The notes: generated by a model not told the origin, from the sequence alone. Counted from the stretch's first letter, positions 45,930 through 59,243 are shown. The stretch: 64,000 nucleotides of DNA from Macrotis lagotis (GCF_037893015.1 NC_133663.1:220747753-220811752); one strand, 5' to 3'. Numbers and translations are program-made.

Positions 45930-47021
45930 TTTTTCTCACATTGTATGAAATGGAATCTTAGAGCACTACAGCCTACAAAGAATCAAAGCTTCTGCTAACT
46001 CCAAACCAATGCAAAGATATAGATTGAGTGCAGAATAATTCCATCAAATCAAGTAGTGGATTTAAGGTATTTTCCCTGGGAAATAATTGTAAAATTGGAG
46101 AAAGAGATGGGCCTGCCATGCCCAAGAGTAAAGAATAACAAATGTACAACAGAGTTTTATGCTTTCATCCATAAAATATAGAAAAAAAACTTAGAGGAAG
46201 GTCTCCAGTATGTTGGGGTGCATCATCTTTGGAGGACACATTAGAAGACAAAGATGAAAATTGCACAGGACCCAGAAAGCATGGATTTGTGACAATCTAT
46301 ACTGAAGCATAGAATGCCATGCTAGATGAATTTATATATTTACTGATTAAAACAAACAAAAAATAAATAAATGGAGTAGCTCCTCCCCCTTTCTATCCCA
46401 TTATAGCCACAAACATAGATGCTTAGATGAGAAGACATATAAATGGAACAGTCCTATTCATAACCATAATAGTCAATAAGTTTGTAATTGAACCTTCTGC
46501 AAACAGTTTCCCTTTTTTCCAAGCAAGAAACCCTGATTCAAGATAGCATACTTTCTAATAAGGCATTGTACTTGCCTTACCATATTATAGGAACAAGCCC
46601 TTTCCTACAGTTGAGGTAGTTCTCTGAAATGAGCAAAGAGGACTGGGAAATTGGCACCATGAAGTCATATAGCCTCTTTCCAGGTCAGAACAGTAAACCA
46701 CCCTGGTCTTCATCTGTCTTGATCCAAGGACTAATTTTTGACATCTGATTTCTTTTAATGTTATTAGATCTGACTTCCACTTTATGTTAAAATTGAGGAG
46801 GTATAATCATGCTCTTTGAGAGAATCATAATTTTCTCATGATCCTAGATTATTGACAATTTTATACCAAATAGCATGCAGAAGTGATATTCTTGGAAAGC
46901 AGTGATTCATACTATCTTCTAATGAGCTAGAATTAGATGTGAGGTAGAAAAATAAGAAAATTTAAAATAATTGTTGGCTATGGCATCAAATTGTAATCTG
47001 CAATTTTGTAAATGTCTCAAA

Positions 47022-47025
<4 letters not shown>
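45930..47025. other. Unclassified AT-rich sequence
   Basis: No gene or confidently named repeat in about 1.1 kb. Confidence 0.45.
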
Positions 47026-47053
<28 letters not shown>

Positions 47054-47056
47054 AAT
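47026..47056. repeat. (AAT)n microsatellite
   Basis: About ten AAT units. Confidence 0.93.
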
Positions 47057-47274
47057 AGAAGATAACAGATCAGGTACAGCACCATACCCTTAATAATGTG
47101 GCCAAAAAAAGTTAGATTGAAATATATACAAGCTTAGAGTTGAGAAGAAAGTACATGAATTTTTTAAAATTTTTCTCCATAAAGTAATTGACATTTAGAT
47201 ACCTCTGATTCATTTATCAGATGTTATTTGTATGAGACCCCACATGGAATCAAATTATAACCCATAGATCATTT

Positions 47275-47375
47275 ATTGAGGGTTGCCTGAGTCTCAGGGA
47301 ATTACATTATCTACTTATGTTCACATAGCTAATAAGTGTCAGAGATAGGACTTGAACTCAGCTCTTCCTAATGAA
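47275..47375 (-). mobile_element. MIR-type SINE remnant
   Basis: 'catagctaataagtgtcaga' and 'gataggacttgaactcagct'. Confidence 0.65.
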
Positions 47376-47414
47376 TTACCATCTAATTTGAAAATGTATT
47401 CTCTTTCTTATTTG

Positions 47415-47535
47415 ATAAAATCTGAGCTGCTTGATAGCAGGGGCCACATTTTTCCTTTCTTTTGCTGTATTAATGAATTAGCACAATATCCAGCATATAA
47501 TAATTGCTTAATAAATGCTTGTTCACTGATTGACT
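47415..47535 (+). mobile_element. L2-type LINE 3' end
   Basis: 'gcttgatagcaggggccaca' through 'tagcacaatatccagcatat' to 'gcttaataaatgcttgttca'. Confidence 0.65.
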
Positions 47536-47861
47536 ATCCACAACAATAATGCTGCCTCTTTCTTGGTTCATAGTTACTGAAAATCTTTGAAGTCCTTTAA
47601 TCCAAACACAACACCTTACTAGCTGTGTCAGATTCATATTTTTTTGTATCCTCCAGTTGTATACTCTAGGTACATAGAAAATAGCATGAATCAATGCTTT
47701 CAAATAACATCATTTCTCCATACTGTTTGGTTTAAAATGATTTCCTCATTTGTCAAATGTGAATAAAAATATCTGTACTGACTACACACTGCCTCATAGG
47801 ATTGGCTATCCTTTACGAAAACATGAGAAGCGATAGTGAGAAGTCAAGAGGATATGGTAGG

Positions 47862-48014
47862 GGCAGCTAGGTGGTACATTAGATAGAGCACCGGATCTAG
47901 AATCAGGAGAACCTGAGTTCAAATCCGGCCTCAGACACTTAATAATTGCCTAGCTGTGTGACCTTGGGCAAGTCACTTAATCCCATTGCCTTGCAAAGGG
48001 AGAAAAAACAAATA
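47862..48014 (+). mobile_element. WSINE1-like SINE with perfect 16-bp target duplication
   Basis: Near-consensus copy: GGCAGCTAGGTGGTACATTA, AGAGCACCGGATCTAG, TCAAATCCGGCCTCAGACAC, TTAATAATTGCCTAGCTGTG. Both flanks read AAGAGGATATGGTAGG (47846-47861 and 48015-48030) without a mismatch, so this is one of the youngest insertions in the window. Confidence 0.96.
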
Positions 48015-48429
48015 AAGAGGATATGGTAGGTCCCATTATGGAAATTGAGTAGCAATATGTATTAAACTTAAGATCTCTTAGCTTTAAGTATTTCCCCATC
48101 CAGATGAGATATTAGTTCTCTCCTAAATATTCTATGATAAAATGGTTTTGTTATAAATTCTTTGTCTTCCCTGATTCTTAAAAAAATAAATATTTCAGTG
48201 TTCATTAGGTATAAAGCATCAAACAGGAATAGAACTGAAACATATGCTGTGATCAAGCTTTTCAGAAGGAAGAGATAGAGGGTAGCTAGTAAAGAGTTGG
48301 ACGTGACATTGTAGGAACGATATCCCATTAAAAGGAAACAGTTAATTCTAGAGGTGTTAAACTCATGAAAAATTCCCTAATGGGAATGAAGCAAATTAAA
48401 ATATAATTGTAATATGTTTGACAAAATAA

Positions 48430-48520
48430 AACCATAGCTAATATTAATTTGTGGCTTTCAATATGTAACCCACAGAGAACCTATTTCTATTTGAGTTTGA
48501 GACCTCTACTCATAGTAAGA
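48430..48520 (+). mobile_element. Old interspersed repeat related to 17461-17700
   Basis: 'taatattaatttgtggcttt' followed by 'ctatttgagtttgagacc' gives the uninterrupted form of the element split by a SINE at 17491-17644. Confidence 0.45.
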
Positions 48521-49410
48521 CTTGATGTCCTGGAAATAGAATAGAGATAAAATAAAAAGGCTTGCACCCTCTCTAGAATCTTGTTTGTACAGTCGGACTG
48601 AATTCTAGAGTTGGAATTGTGAGGTAAAATGGAGAAAAAATTCTTCTACAAACAAGTCCAAGACTGCTACTATATTTAACTTCAATATATGTTCACCAGA
48701 ATTAAACTTACAGATTAAGGTAGATATACAATGGGCTCAAAATGGTAAAGAGCAGGATGTGGTTAGTATTTAGAGCTAGATTCTAAGGTTTAGCATCTCT
48801 TGTTTAAAAAATGCTTCATTGCTGACTTGTTTAACAGAAAGTATCAGTTTTCCACCTTTTGAACAAGATCAAGAATATTGTATAATGGAGTAAATATAGA
48901 ATACGCAATAGAATCATGTCTCCCTCTAGTGGTTGTCCATTCAAAGGAGAAGATCCAGAATATTTTTGTAAAAAGATGTTTTTCCTCACAGGTCGCTTGA
49001 ACTATGATTTCATAATCGTATTTAAATCTATCCTAAGTCATAAAGATAAATACTCAAATTCATTGAACATCAGGATCGATAGCCCTATGCTTATTGTTTC
49101 CAATTCTATACAAAAATTTCAACCATATTCTCTAGAACCTTAAATTTTTATTCTCCTCCTTGTCTAGTTGATTACAATCTTTTTCATTGATTGGGTAGTC
49201 CATTCAGTGTTTTCATATCTATATTATATTAATCACATAGCATCTTATGACATGATAGATTTGTTCCAACGTATTTATGCCTGGACTTAGCTAACTATAA
49301 GATGATACATATAATTGTGCATAGCATTAATTCTCCCTTTGTTAAACATACTAGAGATTCCCATTTAATTCAGAGAAGTTTCCTTTCCTTGCTTCTAAAG
49401 TTTCCCCAAA
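48521..49410. other. Unclassified sequence
   Basis: The open frame 48916-49143 has no recognisable product; no clear repeat family. Confidence 0.45.
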
Positions 49411-49919
49411 TATGACATACATATACCACACTTTGCTAAGCCATGTCATGGAACACTATTGTTCAATTAGAAACCCGGGAGGGATGGGAATTCAGGGAAG
49501 CCTGGAAGGATTTGCATGAACTGATGCTGAGTGAGATGAGCAGAACCAGAAAAACACGATGGTCGACCTTGATGGACTCACTCATTTCATCAGTGCAAAA
49601 TTCAGGGTCAGTTTTGGGCTGTCTGCAATGGAGAATACCATCTGTATCCAGATAAAGAACTGTGGAGTTTGAACAAAGTCCAAGGACTATTTCCTTTAAT
49701 TTAGGGGAAAAAAACTGACATCTAATTGTCTGATCTTGTTATCTCTCATGCTTCGGGTCTCTTCCTTAAGGATATGATTTTTCTCTCATCACACTCAATT
49801 TGGATCAACGTGGAAACAACGTATAGACTGATAAATTGCTTTCTGTGGGGGGTAGGTTAGGAGAGTAAGATTAGGGGGAAAATTGTGAAACTCAAAATAA
49901 ATAAAATCTTTAAAAAAAA
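49411..49919 (+). mobile_element. L1 3' end with a short 5' inversion
   Basis: From about 49444 the plus strand reads L1 (TCATGGAACACTATTGTTCA, 'gaactgatgctgagtgagat') to an A-rich end at 49919, the same subfamily as the minus-strand copy at 9481-10564. Bases about 49411-49443 ('catacataccaca'-type, 'ctttgctaagccatg') are the immediately preceding L1 sequence in reverse complement. This is the classic product of twin priming. No target duplication was clearly seen. Confidence 0.88.
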
Positions 49920-49979
49920 AGATGAACAGTAAAAGGGAACAGAAGAAAGACACAGCAAGAAGGCTAGTTTGGATGGACC

Positions 49980-50640
49980 TAACAGTAAGGGAATAAGACT
50001 CATGGTTAATAAGACTAGAAAAGTAGACCAAAGGGCCCGGTTTTGAATGGTTTAAAAAAAAACCAAAAAAATGTTATATTTTATGTTAGAGGCAATAGGG
50101 TTAGGTCTGAACTTAAAGAAAATCACTTTGGCAGCTGAGTAGGGAATAAATTGGACAGGGACAAAAGAGAAGCAGCAAAGAGACCAATCAAGAAGCCAGT
50201 TAAGCAGCCAGGACAATAGTCCAGGTAAGGGGAAATGAGATTGTGAAGTGAGTTGGTGGCTGTGTAAATAGTGAGAAAAGGTCATGTTGAGGAAGAGGGG
50301 AAAATGAGACATTGGGGAGATTAAAAATGGTAAAATTTGGCACTTATTGGATTTTCTAATGAGAAATGGAGGAAATTAAAGTGAGAGTGAAAAGTTGACA
50401 GACATAGTAGGATGGGCAGCACCTTCAGCATAAATAAAAGTTCAGAATAGTGTTTGTGAGAACATGAGTTCTATTTTGGACATGTTGAGTTTGGTAAATC
50501 TATAGGACTCTAGGTTGAAATTTCTGATAGGCATTTGGTGATTTGAAACTGGAGCTTTGTAGAGAAACTAGACTAGTTTTATATATTTGGGAGTCTGCAA
50601 AGACATGATAATTAAACCATGGAAATAAACTAAATATATG
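49980..50640 (+). mobile_element. Old LINE-type 3' UTR-like repeat
   Basis: Ordered phrases 'cagccaggacaatagtccag', 'tattttggacatgttgagtt', 'gataggcatttggtgatttg', 'gtctgcaaagacatgataat' match a widespread old repeat also seen at 13430-14250. Confidence 0.5.
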
Positions 50641-51274
50641 ATGACTATTATATTAAATATGTTCTATGGCTGAGCCTTATTTTTAAATTATTGAATTTTG
50701 AGGGTCTTTGCTCTATCTAAATTCTACCAAAGTGGTTCTTTTGACAGTGATAAGAGAAGTAAGAGATACAAGTAATTTTTATTTAATTTCCTTTTGTAAC
50801 AGGAGGTCATGTGTTCTTCTACTTATACTATAGGATGGCTCAGAATATCTGACACTGACCAGTTGAAATCCAATGAAGCTAGTTTTACTATCTTTAGTTT
50901 TAGGCTGGACACCATGATATATTTACCTGTGCTTTTAATTGTGTCATTTTTAAAGAATGGATCTTACAATATATGACACTGACCAAGTGTCATAACTTCA
51001 AGTTAGGCAACTTACGTTCCCCTTCCTTTCCTCCAGCAATCCTTTTCCTTTCTCTAATTTTACTGAGCTACTCTTTACTTGGTTCCTGCTCCCATGTCAC
51101 TTGTTTTTCATTTTGCATCTACATCTTAGATCCCTACTCTCAATTAAAAAAAAAAACCTTACTATTCTTCCACTTGGTCATATGTGCTGTGCCTTCGGTT
51201 CTCCTGGGACCCACATTTCTACTTGGGTCATAAAAGTCCTTTTGACTCAGCTTCATCTCTTAGTTAAGAACTAC
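50641..51274. other. Unclassified sequence
   Basis: Contains a weak internal echo: 'aatatctgacactgaccagt' (50844) and 'aatatatgacactgaccaag' (50970). No gene. Confidence 0.4.
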
Positions 51275-51420
51275 TCACACTTTTGGGGTGGGGGTTGTTG
51301 CAAGGCAATGGAATTAAGTGACTTGCCAAAGATCTCATAGAAGTATTAAGTGTCTGAGGTTGGATTTGTACTCAGGTTCTCCTTATTCCAGGGCTGGTGC
51401 TCTCCACCTAACTGCCCCCT
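51275..51420 (-). mobile_element. WSINE1-like tRNA-derived SINE
   Basis: 'tgcaaggcaatggaattaag', GTGACTTGCCAAAG, 'ccagggctggtgctctccac', ending CTGCCCC. The overlapping frame 51318-51647 is not a gene. Confidence 0.88.
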
Positions 51421-54400
51421 TTGAGAACCTACCCAGAAAAAGAATTGAACTTGGAGATATTATTGTTTTTCCTTCACTCTCTAGCAAACCGACATTCCAA
51501 CATTATGCTGAATCACTAGTTCTCTCAGGTCGACACAATTACTCCCAAACACCAAGAACCTTGTGGTTTGTAATCTTCCCAGAAGGCAAACACATTCTAG
51601 GGCTACTGGAGAAACAGCCCCCTGCTTATCAAATCAGTAGTAACTGATAGTTCATAGTAATTACGAGTTGGGATCTTTAGTCACTTACTGATGCTCCAGC
51701 TTTGATGGAGCCAAATAAAGAATCATCTATTCCCAAAGATCAATTTATTCAAGAACTCCTATTTATAGAAGTCAAACTCTCAAACTTATGAGTCAATGTC
51801 TAAGGCTAAACCTTCCAAAGAAATCTCTCTTTTCTGGTTAGAAAGCTAGATTTTAACATCACACTTCTTCTTCTAATATGGAGTCAGAGGCTCAGGAATC
51901 AACTTTTCATAAATTCCTCTCTAGAGTCAAGTGACAAGAAAGCATCAGGCTCAGAAATTCATTCTTCTGCTCCCAGAAACTTTCATCTTCAGCCCATAGA
52001 ATTTCTGTTTTTCTCCACCAGGAAGACATTAGTGATTCCTGGAACAGGAAAGAAAAAATCCCTAACTCTCACCTACATTGCACTCCCAAAGAAAGGCCCA
52101 AGGAAAAAGATGAAAAGTAGCTAACAAGTGTTTTTTGTGCTGTGTCCATTTATAGATTCATCTGAAGTTCTCATGTTGTCTTTTCTTTACCTTTTGGATA
52201 TATAATAGTTTCTGCAGCTGTCACTTTGCACATTTCTTTCCATATTTTCTTCTATCACTCCATTATTCTCATCTTCATAAGGGAGTCACTGAGTGTACAC
52301 TTGTTTAATTTTAAGGACCTTATTAAAGTTCTTCATAGAATTTCTCTGCCTCTTTATCTACTGTTGGCACAGGAGCTATAACTATTAGTTTTTTTCAGAG
52401 ATATTCATCATGAGCACTGAATGCACACTAATCAGCTGACCCATGAAATAACGTTTCTTTGAGCATAGGATAAAAACCGACTCCTCAAATATTGTTCTTT
52501 ATGGCTACCAGAATTATGTGAGCCATACTTTCATTTAGATATAATTTATTTTTTTATTTTGTTTATAGTCGAATGGTCAAGATTAGTATGATTCACTGTC
52601 TCCAATACTATGTCTACTTGTCATTGAACAAGCATCTCATGTTAATAGTACCAACATGTCAAACTTTATAGGGCCAAAAAACTGTCTTTGTTCCCTTTTC
52701 TGAAATTTTGACATTACTGAAGTAGAAGATGACATAGGAATGAAGACCATTGCCCTCATATGTTGCCATAGCTAAAGAACTTATCACCAAATATGGAGCC
52801 TCCTGGCAAGGAGCCTCTCCATACTTCATTAGGAAACTTCTCAGAAAGCTGACAATCTATTGCAAGAATTATATGATTTTTAGATATTACATTAATGTAT
52901 TGTTCCACTCTCCCATCATTGAATATCTAATTTTTGATATTAAAATTGAGCAACTATGAATATTTATGTGTGTATATGTATGCTTATTTATACACATATG
53001 TATCATTTTTCCTTCTTTTTTTATTAAGGATATAGTACTAACAATGGAAATGCTCGCTCAATAAGTGTAATTTGTTTTGTGTCTTATTATACCTATTTTC
53101 TTTGACTTTCTCAAAGGTTTAGGCTATATTTAATCCCCTCAAAATGGATCTGAATGCCTCCTTCTCTGCAGCCTCTTGATAGAATATTACTCTTCTGATA
53201 GAGGGACATTTAAAATCTGCCATTGTTATTTACTTTTTAAATCTATTTGTTCCTACAAAATTATATGGTTTTCTCCATAAATTTTAAAGCACAATTATTG
53301 GGTCTACAGATGTAAACATAGACATAGGCAGAGTAAAGATATAGACAAATATAGACAAATATAGAAGACAATAAATCTTCAATTAAGAGACACGGAGGAG
53401 CAACAGTCTGAACATAATCTATTGACAAGACTAGATATTACTTATTTGTAATTCCTCAGTGATCAAAGACCCTCATTACAATTACAATTAGAGCAATTCA
53501 GTAGTTATATCAGGTCTAATGATGAAGACTAAATTGAATCTGTGGTTGATCTTTATTAGAAACAATAGTATGCTTACATTTGGCATAATCATGGTGACTT
53601 GCCTGAAACTGACTTCCAGAATCTAAACCAATAGGGAAAAGACAAAGTTGACTAATGCCCTCTGGAAAGACCTGAACCAAATTAGCCCCCTCCCCACCCT
53701 TTACTAGAGAAACTCAATGCTAGGAAAAATATTTCCTGACTAGATTGAATCATCCTTCATCCATCTTCCTTATTGTCTTCAAAAGGCAGAATGAGTTTCA
53801 GTTGGGTGCACTGTCTGTCTTACTTTCTCTAGTGAAGAGTGAAAAGGGAGGGAAGGTTCTATCACCCCTTATTGAACTAGAGGCATATGGACACAAATAC
53901 AAAAGGCCCTAAGTGATCATGAATGTGAACAGATTCCTACTCTGCCAGTCTGGAGAATTATTGGATAGTATGTAGTTTTGAGAGATTGCCCATAAAAAAC
54001 AAACAACCAGGAACCATGGTAGCCAAATCTATCCATTCTTTTATTGGGTGCTTTAGTGAAATTATAGACCCTAAATAAGAAGGCTATTCATATTATTAAG
54101 AGGGAATGAAGTAAACCTACAGGTTGAGATTTTTCTCAGGAGGAAACTTTGGATGAAATTGAAATACTGATCAGATAGGCTGTGTCCCACAAGAATCTCC
54201 TCTATGGTCTCCTTTTTGGTAAATGGGGACCCAAGATGCCATGATTCTTCTTTGTACTACAAATTTGTACTACAAATTCCTACTTCCATAAAACAAAACC
54301 ATGGCCAGATAGATTTGTCAGATATTTTACAATGTAAATGAAGAGAATTACTTTATCTTAAAGGTTAGTTTGAGCCATCTATAGAGCTGCTGTTGAAAAA

Positions 54401-57316
54401 TATACATTGTCAGAAACATGAGATTGACTTGGTTACCAGAAAAGTGAAGAGGGATATATACAAATACTTAAACAAAGTCTTTGGGGTCAGGTGTCCATAA
54501 CTTTAGAAATACAAGTTTTGACTTAAATCACAAAGAAACTTAGTTGAAACACTTGACGGGAAAAGAACCCTGTCAGCCTGATCCTCGCAGCAGTAGCAGC
54601 AGCAGCAGCAGCACATGCAGCATAACTCGATGCTGCAGATTATTTATCTGGGTGAGGGGTCTGAAGCAGGCAGAGTAGAGAATTGAGAAGATACTCTGCC
54701 TCTACTAGGGAAAAGAACAACACATTTAGGGTGAAATCCTCCTGTCCCTATCCCTCCTGACTTAGTTACAGATTGGGATTCTGAATCAGTGAGTGAGACC
54801 TGAGTGTTCTGTGGTCAGAGAAGGAAAGTCATAAAGAAGGTGGCATGCCATGAGATGGTGATGGGTGTCAAATAAAGAAGGAAAGTTCCCTGGCAAAGAG
54901 AAAATTGTGAATAAATATAGGAGGAAGTGCACAATTATAGCCATGTCTAGATGTCATAATATAAGGGAACAAAATCCTTTGTACCAAAAAACAACAAAAT
55001 ACTGTAAGTAAATTAAAAAAAACACATACTGCATATTGGGCATCTCAAACTGGATAATCTCCTGTCGATATCTTAAACTTAAATCATGTTCAAATAGTAT
55101 TCGTTACCTTTTCCCCAAAACTATCCCTCTTTGAAACTTTCCCATCTCTGTTGAATGTGACAATATTCTTCTCTTTTCCTCACCCTTCCCCTCAGATTAG
55201 TCTGTCTATTCTAGTCTTTACCCATTCCTATCTCTCTCTACAATGCTACCAGACTGAGCTTTCTTAAGTGCTGGTGTGACCAGTTCACTTCCCTGCTCAA
55301 CAGATTCTACTCTAGGATCAGGTTTTATTTCATGTTTATCTCGTTCTTTTAAAAGTTTCAATTTTGTCTAAGTTTTACAATGCATATTAGTAGTAATATA
55401 GTAATACTTATACATATGTATAAAACTAAATACACATATATTGGGGGTATAGGTACAATATTAAAAACTCATGATAAAAAAGATTGGAGTACTGTGTTAA
55501 CTACCCTTATATATATGTAAAAATACATCTGATATTGTCTATGAAATTATCCTATCATGATAAAACTATTCAATTCCATCAAGCCCCAAGGTATTCATCA
55601 AGAGATCTTCTTCCAAGATCACATTGGTCCATTATGACCACTTTTTGGTCCTGACTATTCATCCAATTTCAGATCATGATGGTGATAGAATTGAAGATCA
55701 GCCCCTCAAAGATTATTTGAATAATATTCAGTCTAAAAAAGAGAAGACTTAGGGGGTACAAGATATCTTGGTTCAAGTATTTGAAATATGTAGTCTTGCT
55801 ATTAGGGATTATGCTGATTCTCCTTGGTCCTCGAGGGTTCATCTAAGAGCTCCTGGTAAAATTTGCAGAAGGTAGATTCTAGCCTGAATAGCAGAAATGA
55901 AAAACTTATTAATTAGTGCTGTTTCCAGCATGAAATAACTGCCTTAAGTAGTAGAGAGTTCCAGGACACTGTAAGTATTCTAGCAATTCTTGGCAGCCAC
56001 TTGTTAGGGATGTTGTAGAGGAAATTAATACTTCAGTTATCGTTTGTACAAGACTTCATTTGAAGCTATTTCCTATTATATTATTCTGATTATATTTTTA
56101 AAGTTATCCCCCAATATTTTTCTGATGAGTTAAATTAAAAAAATATAGACATTTTGTTGATGGCTTGTATTAAAACTGCTAACACTTCAGGGGAATATCA
56201 CTGGTTATTTTCCCCTCCCCAGTGGAAATCTTTATGAGCCAATGATAGGAAGAACATGGCACATAAAGACTGGGAGATCAATCAAAAGATTTTAATTTAA
56301 GGCGTGTATTTAGCCTAACTGCAAAAGATTGATTGAATCATAGATTTAGAGCTGGAAAGAAACTGAGAATCTGAATGCTTCCTCTTGACCTTATGATGCA
56401 TTTCACCATGTTGATCATCTTCCCTTTTGAAGATCTCTTCTTTGGGTTTTCAAAGCACTACTCTATTGGTACTCCTTCGATTTCTTTGATTGCTCTTTCT
56501 CAGTTGGTTTTACTGGATTTTCATCCGTGTCATAGCCACTGATGCAACACAAGGCTCTATCCATTTCTTTTCCATCCTATCTTTATTTTCTATCTTTAAT
56601 CTTAGGGTCCAGGAATTTGTCTTTTAAAAATATTTTCATAACTGATTTTCAGCATAGTATTGGTTAACTTATTTAATGCTCCTGAGAAATTTCTAATTGG
56701 ATTACTGATCACTATAGGGCTCAGCTGAAATTAATTTAGTTAAAACTGTTTGGGGTAATTATGCCTGAGTGTTGTACTCGGATATATTGATCTAGCTTTT
56801 CTACTCTCCCTATAGACCTGATGGATAACTCTTTTTTTGAGACCTCTTCATGCCTACTTATCTTGTGCTACTCACTTTTTGCTTCCAAAAATTGAAAAAT
56901 GTGTGAGGGGACTTTTCCCCTGCCACTTCCCTAAGTGCTGAAGTACGCTGCCTGATGCTGTGATGATAGGAGATCAAGATATGGAGATACTAATAGTAGA
57001 GGAGGTGGAAATTTTCCTCTGAAACTGCTGTGGATGATTAGTTTACAATCTTCCTGATGCATCTGTGTAGTTATGGGAACAGCAGGAGTAAGAAGAATTG
57101 AAGTGGAGGATAGGATTGTATTGCAGCCAAGCCCACAATTGGTTGGGGGAAGAAGAACATTTATTAAGCTCCTTCAGACTTTTCTCTTCGGTTCAATAAC
57201 CCCATGAGGTCATTCTATAGCCACCCACTTTGGAAACTGCCTTAATAGATGACAGTTAAACTCCAAAAACAGCTTAGTAGCCTATAACTGAATCTAAGGA
57301 AGTTAAAATTTAATCA

Positions 57317-57318
<2 letters not shown>
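51421..57318. other. Long stretch without recognised genes or repeats
   Basis: About 5.9 kb. A (CAG)n run lies at 54591-54613 (about seven units), short tandem ATAGACAAAT units near 53340, and MIR-like scraps near 56340-56400. Otherwise no element could be named; the low density of young SINEs is notable but not unusual. Open frames such as 52750-52959 look like chance. Confidence 0.45.

Positions 57319-57378
<60 letters not shown>
57319..57378. repeat. (AT)n microsatellite
   Basis: About 60 bases of perfect AT alternation just upstream of the HMGN1 retrocopy. Confidence 0.97.
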
Positions 57379-57380
<2 letters not shown>

Positions 57381-57409
57381 ATTAGTTTAAATGATTTTTT
57401 TCTTTTTAA

Positions 57410-58701
57410 AAAAAATATTGGTTGAGGCCATGGCCCTCTGCCTCCGACCCCAGATCCCCGACCGCCGGCCCTGGTGATCGCCCACCCCTGAGGAGAGGGA
57501 GCTGGTCCACATGGGCAGAAAAGATGCCCAAGAGGTAGGTCTACTCCACAGAAGGGGATGTAAGGGAGGAGCCCAAGAGGAGGTCAACCAGATTGTCAGC
57601 TAAACCAGCCCTTGCAAAGGTGGAACTAAAGCCCAAAAAGACAGCTGGGAAGGCTAAATCTGAGGACAAAAAAGTTCACACAAAAGGGAAAAAGGAGCCA
57701 AAGGAAAACAAGCAGAAGCTACCAACCAAGAAGAGAATAAAGATGATTTGCCTGCAGAAAATGGAGAAACTAAAAATGAAGAGGTTCCAGCCTCTGATTC
57801 AGCAGGAGAGAAAGAAACCAAATCTGAATAACATCTTATAAAAATCTTAACAATTGTCCCTGTAACCTCCCTTCTTGTACAATTCAGAGGAATATTTTTA
57901 TCAACTATTTTGTAAATGTCAGTTTTTTAGTAGCTCTCTAGAAACACATTTTTAAGAAGGAGGCAGTCCCACCTCATCACATTAATTTTTAAAACATTTA
58001 AATAAGTTAAGCCAATCTAAAGTGGTGTTATTTAGAGTCCTATTTAAAAAGGTGAGATCATGTGCTGATTGTCAGTTTGGTTTTTTGTTTGTTTTAATAC
58101 AACCAGAAATTAATAGTCTGTTGTTTAGGAAAGTGTTTCATGTCTTGTGCATAGACGTAACATTCCATAGGCAATTCTTATGTCAAATTAAATGAAGCAG
58201 AGATAGTAATTTGGAGTTGTGACCATGAATTTTAAAGATCTTATTTTGATTAATCTATATCCATCTTGTCTTTCAGTACAATTGTTTCCTAAATAAAATG
58301 GCTCCCTGGTGTTGGATCTCCCTTTCGAAATTGTGTGCTATCAGTGACACTGTCATCTTTGGTAATAGTGGTACATTTTTTTTCTGGTAACTTTGTTAAT
58401 GTGTTGTAAAAGAGTGGAAAATGTTTATAATGAGTGTAGTTCTATTAAATACAGAATTAGTGGAACCTTGCTTTGTAAAAGATCAAATACCTTATCTATA
58501 TTCAGGATACTGGTATTTGATAACTTCTTTTTTAGGGAGAATTGCCTCCAAACAAAGTAAGAAAAGTTACTGGAATAACAGTTTAGAAAAAGATTACAAC
58601 TGCATAATTTTTAGACTTTTCTAGCATTTTTTAAATTTACGATTTATTTATAGTTTATATACTGAAGAACAAATGAACTAATAAAATCTTTATTACAAAA
58701 G
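57410..58701 (+). pseudogene. HMGN1: Processed HMGN1 pseudogene
   Basis: An intronless copy of the mRNA of the nucleosome-binding protein HMGN1. The start is ATG 57524 (MPKR), followed at once by an in-frame TAG at 57536. The frame then reads EEPKRRSTRLSAKPA (the conserved nucleosome-binding motif), KVELKPKKTAGKAKSEDKKV and HTKGKKEPKENKQK. A frameshift follows at about 57715-57735. The acidic C-terminus continues in another frame as DDLPAENGETKNEEVPASD and ends GEKETKSE with TAA at 57829-57831. A GC-rich 5' UTR precedes it, and about 850 bases of 3' UTR follow, ending with AATAAA at 58680. The flanks carry a direct repeat, AAAAAATATTGGTTG (57410-57424 and 58702-58716), as expected for L1-driven retrotransposition. 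It cannot encode full-length HMGN1. Confidence 0.95.
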
Positions 58702-58716
58702 AAAAAATATTGGTTG

Positions 58717-59192
58717 TAAGTGACTTTATTGGTTATCTGGGAGGGGTTGGTGAAGAGTTTCAGGGAAATGAAGGCTAATATAAAAAGATAACAAGATCTG
58801 TTTCTTAACATAAAAAAATTTTAATAGGAATAATTGGAAAGTATTGCCTCAGAATTTAAAAACTTCTACTTCACAAGAATAGGATGAGAAGGTATGTTTC
58901 TAGATAGTAGCATTCTAGCCAGAATATGCCAAACAGTAACATACTAGACAAAAAATGGTCTGGATTTCTTAATGGACCATAAGCGTAGTATGAGTCAACA
59001 GTATGATAAAGGAGCCAAGATACTCATTTTGATTTTTGGCTGGAATGAAAGGTCACAAGTACAAAACTAGGGAGAAATGGAGAGGCTGGCAACCAGATTG
59101 GTAAAAGACTTTAAAATCATGGCATCCCCTGCAGGGACTCTTTTTTGGCTCCTGAAAATGTCTTTCATGAACTTATCCCAACCTTTCTTTCC

Positions 59193-59195
<3 letters not shown>
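58717..59195. other. Unclassified sequence
   Basis: No gene or repeat recognised between the HMGN1 copy and the AT repeat. Confidence 0.45.

Positions 59196-59243
<48 letters not shown>

Noticed and set aside
46195-46320. Possible small RNA (U6-like AAATTGCACAGGAC)
   Set aside because: Only a short resemblance; no full U6 sequence, internal structure or terminator.
54591-54613. (CAG)n as a polyglutamine coding region
   Set aside because: No surrounding open frame or exon; only about seven units.
57387-57587. Minus-strand open frame over the HMGN1 copy
   Set aside because: It is the reverse strand of the retrocopy's 5' UTR and first codons.
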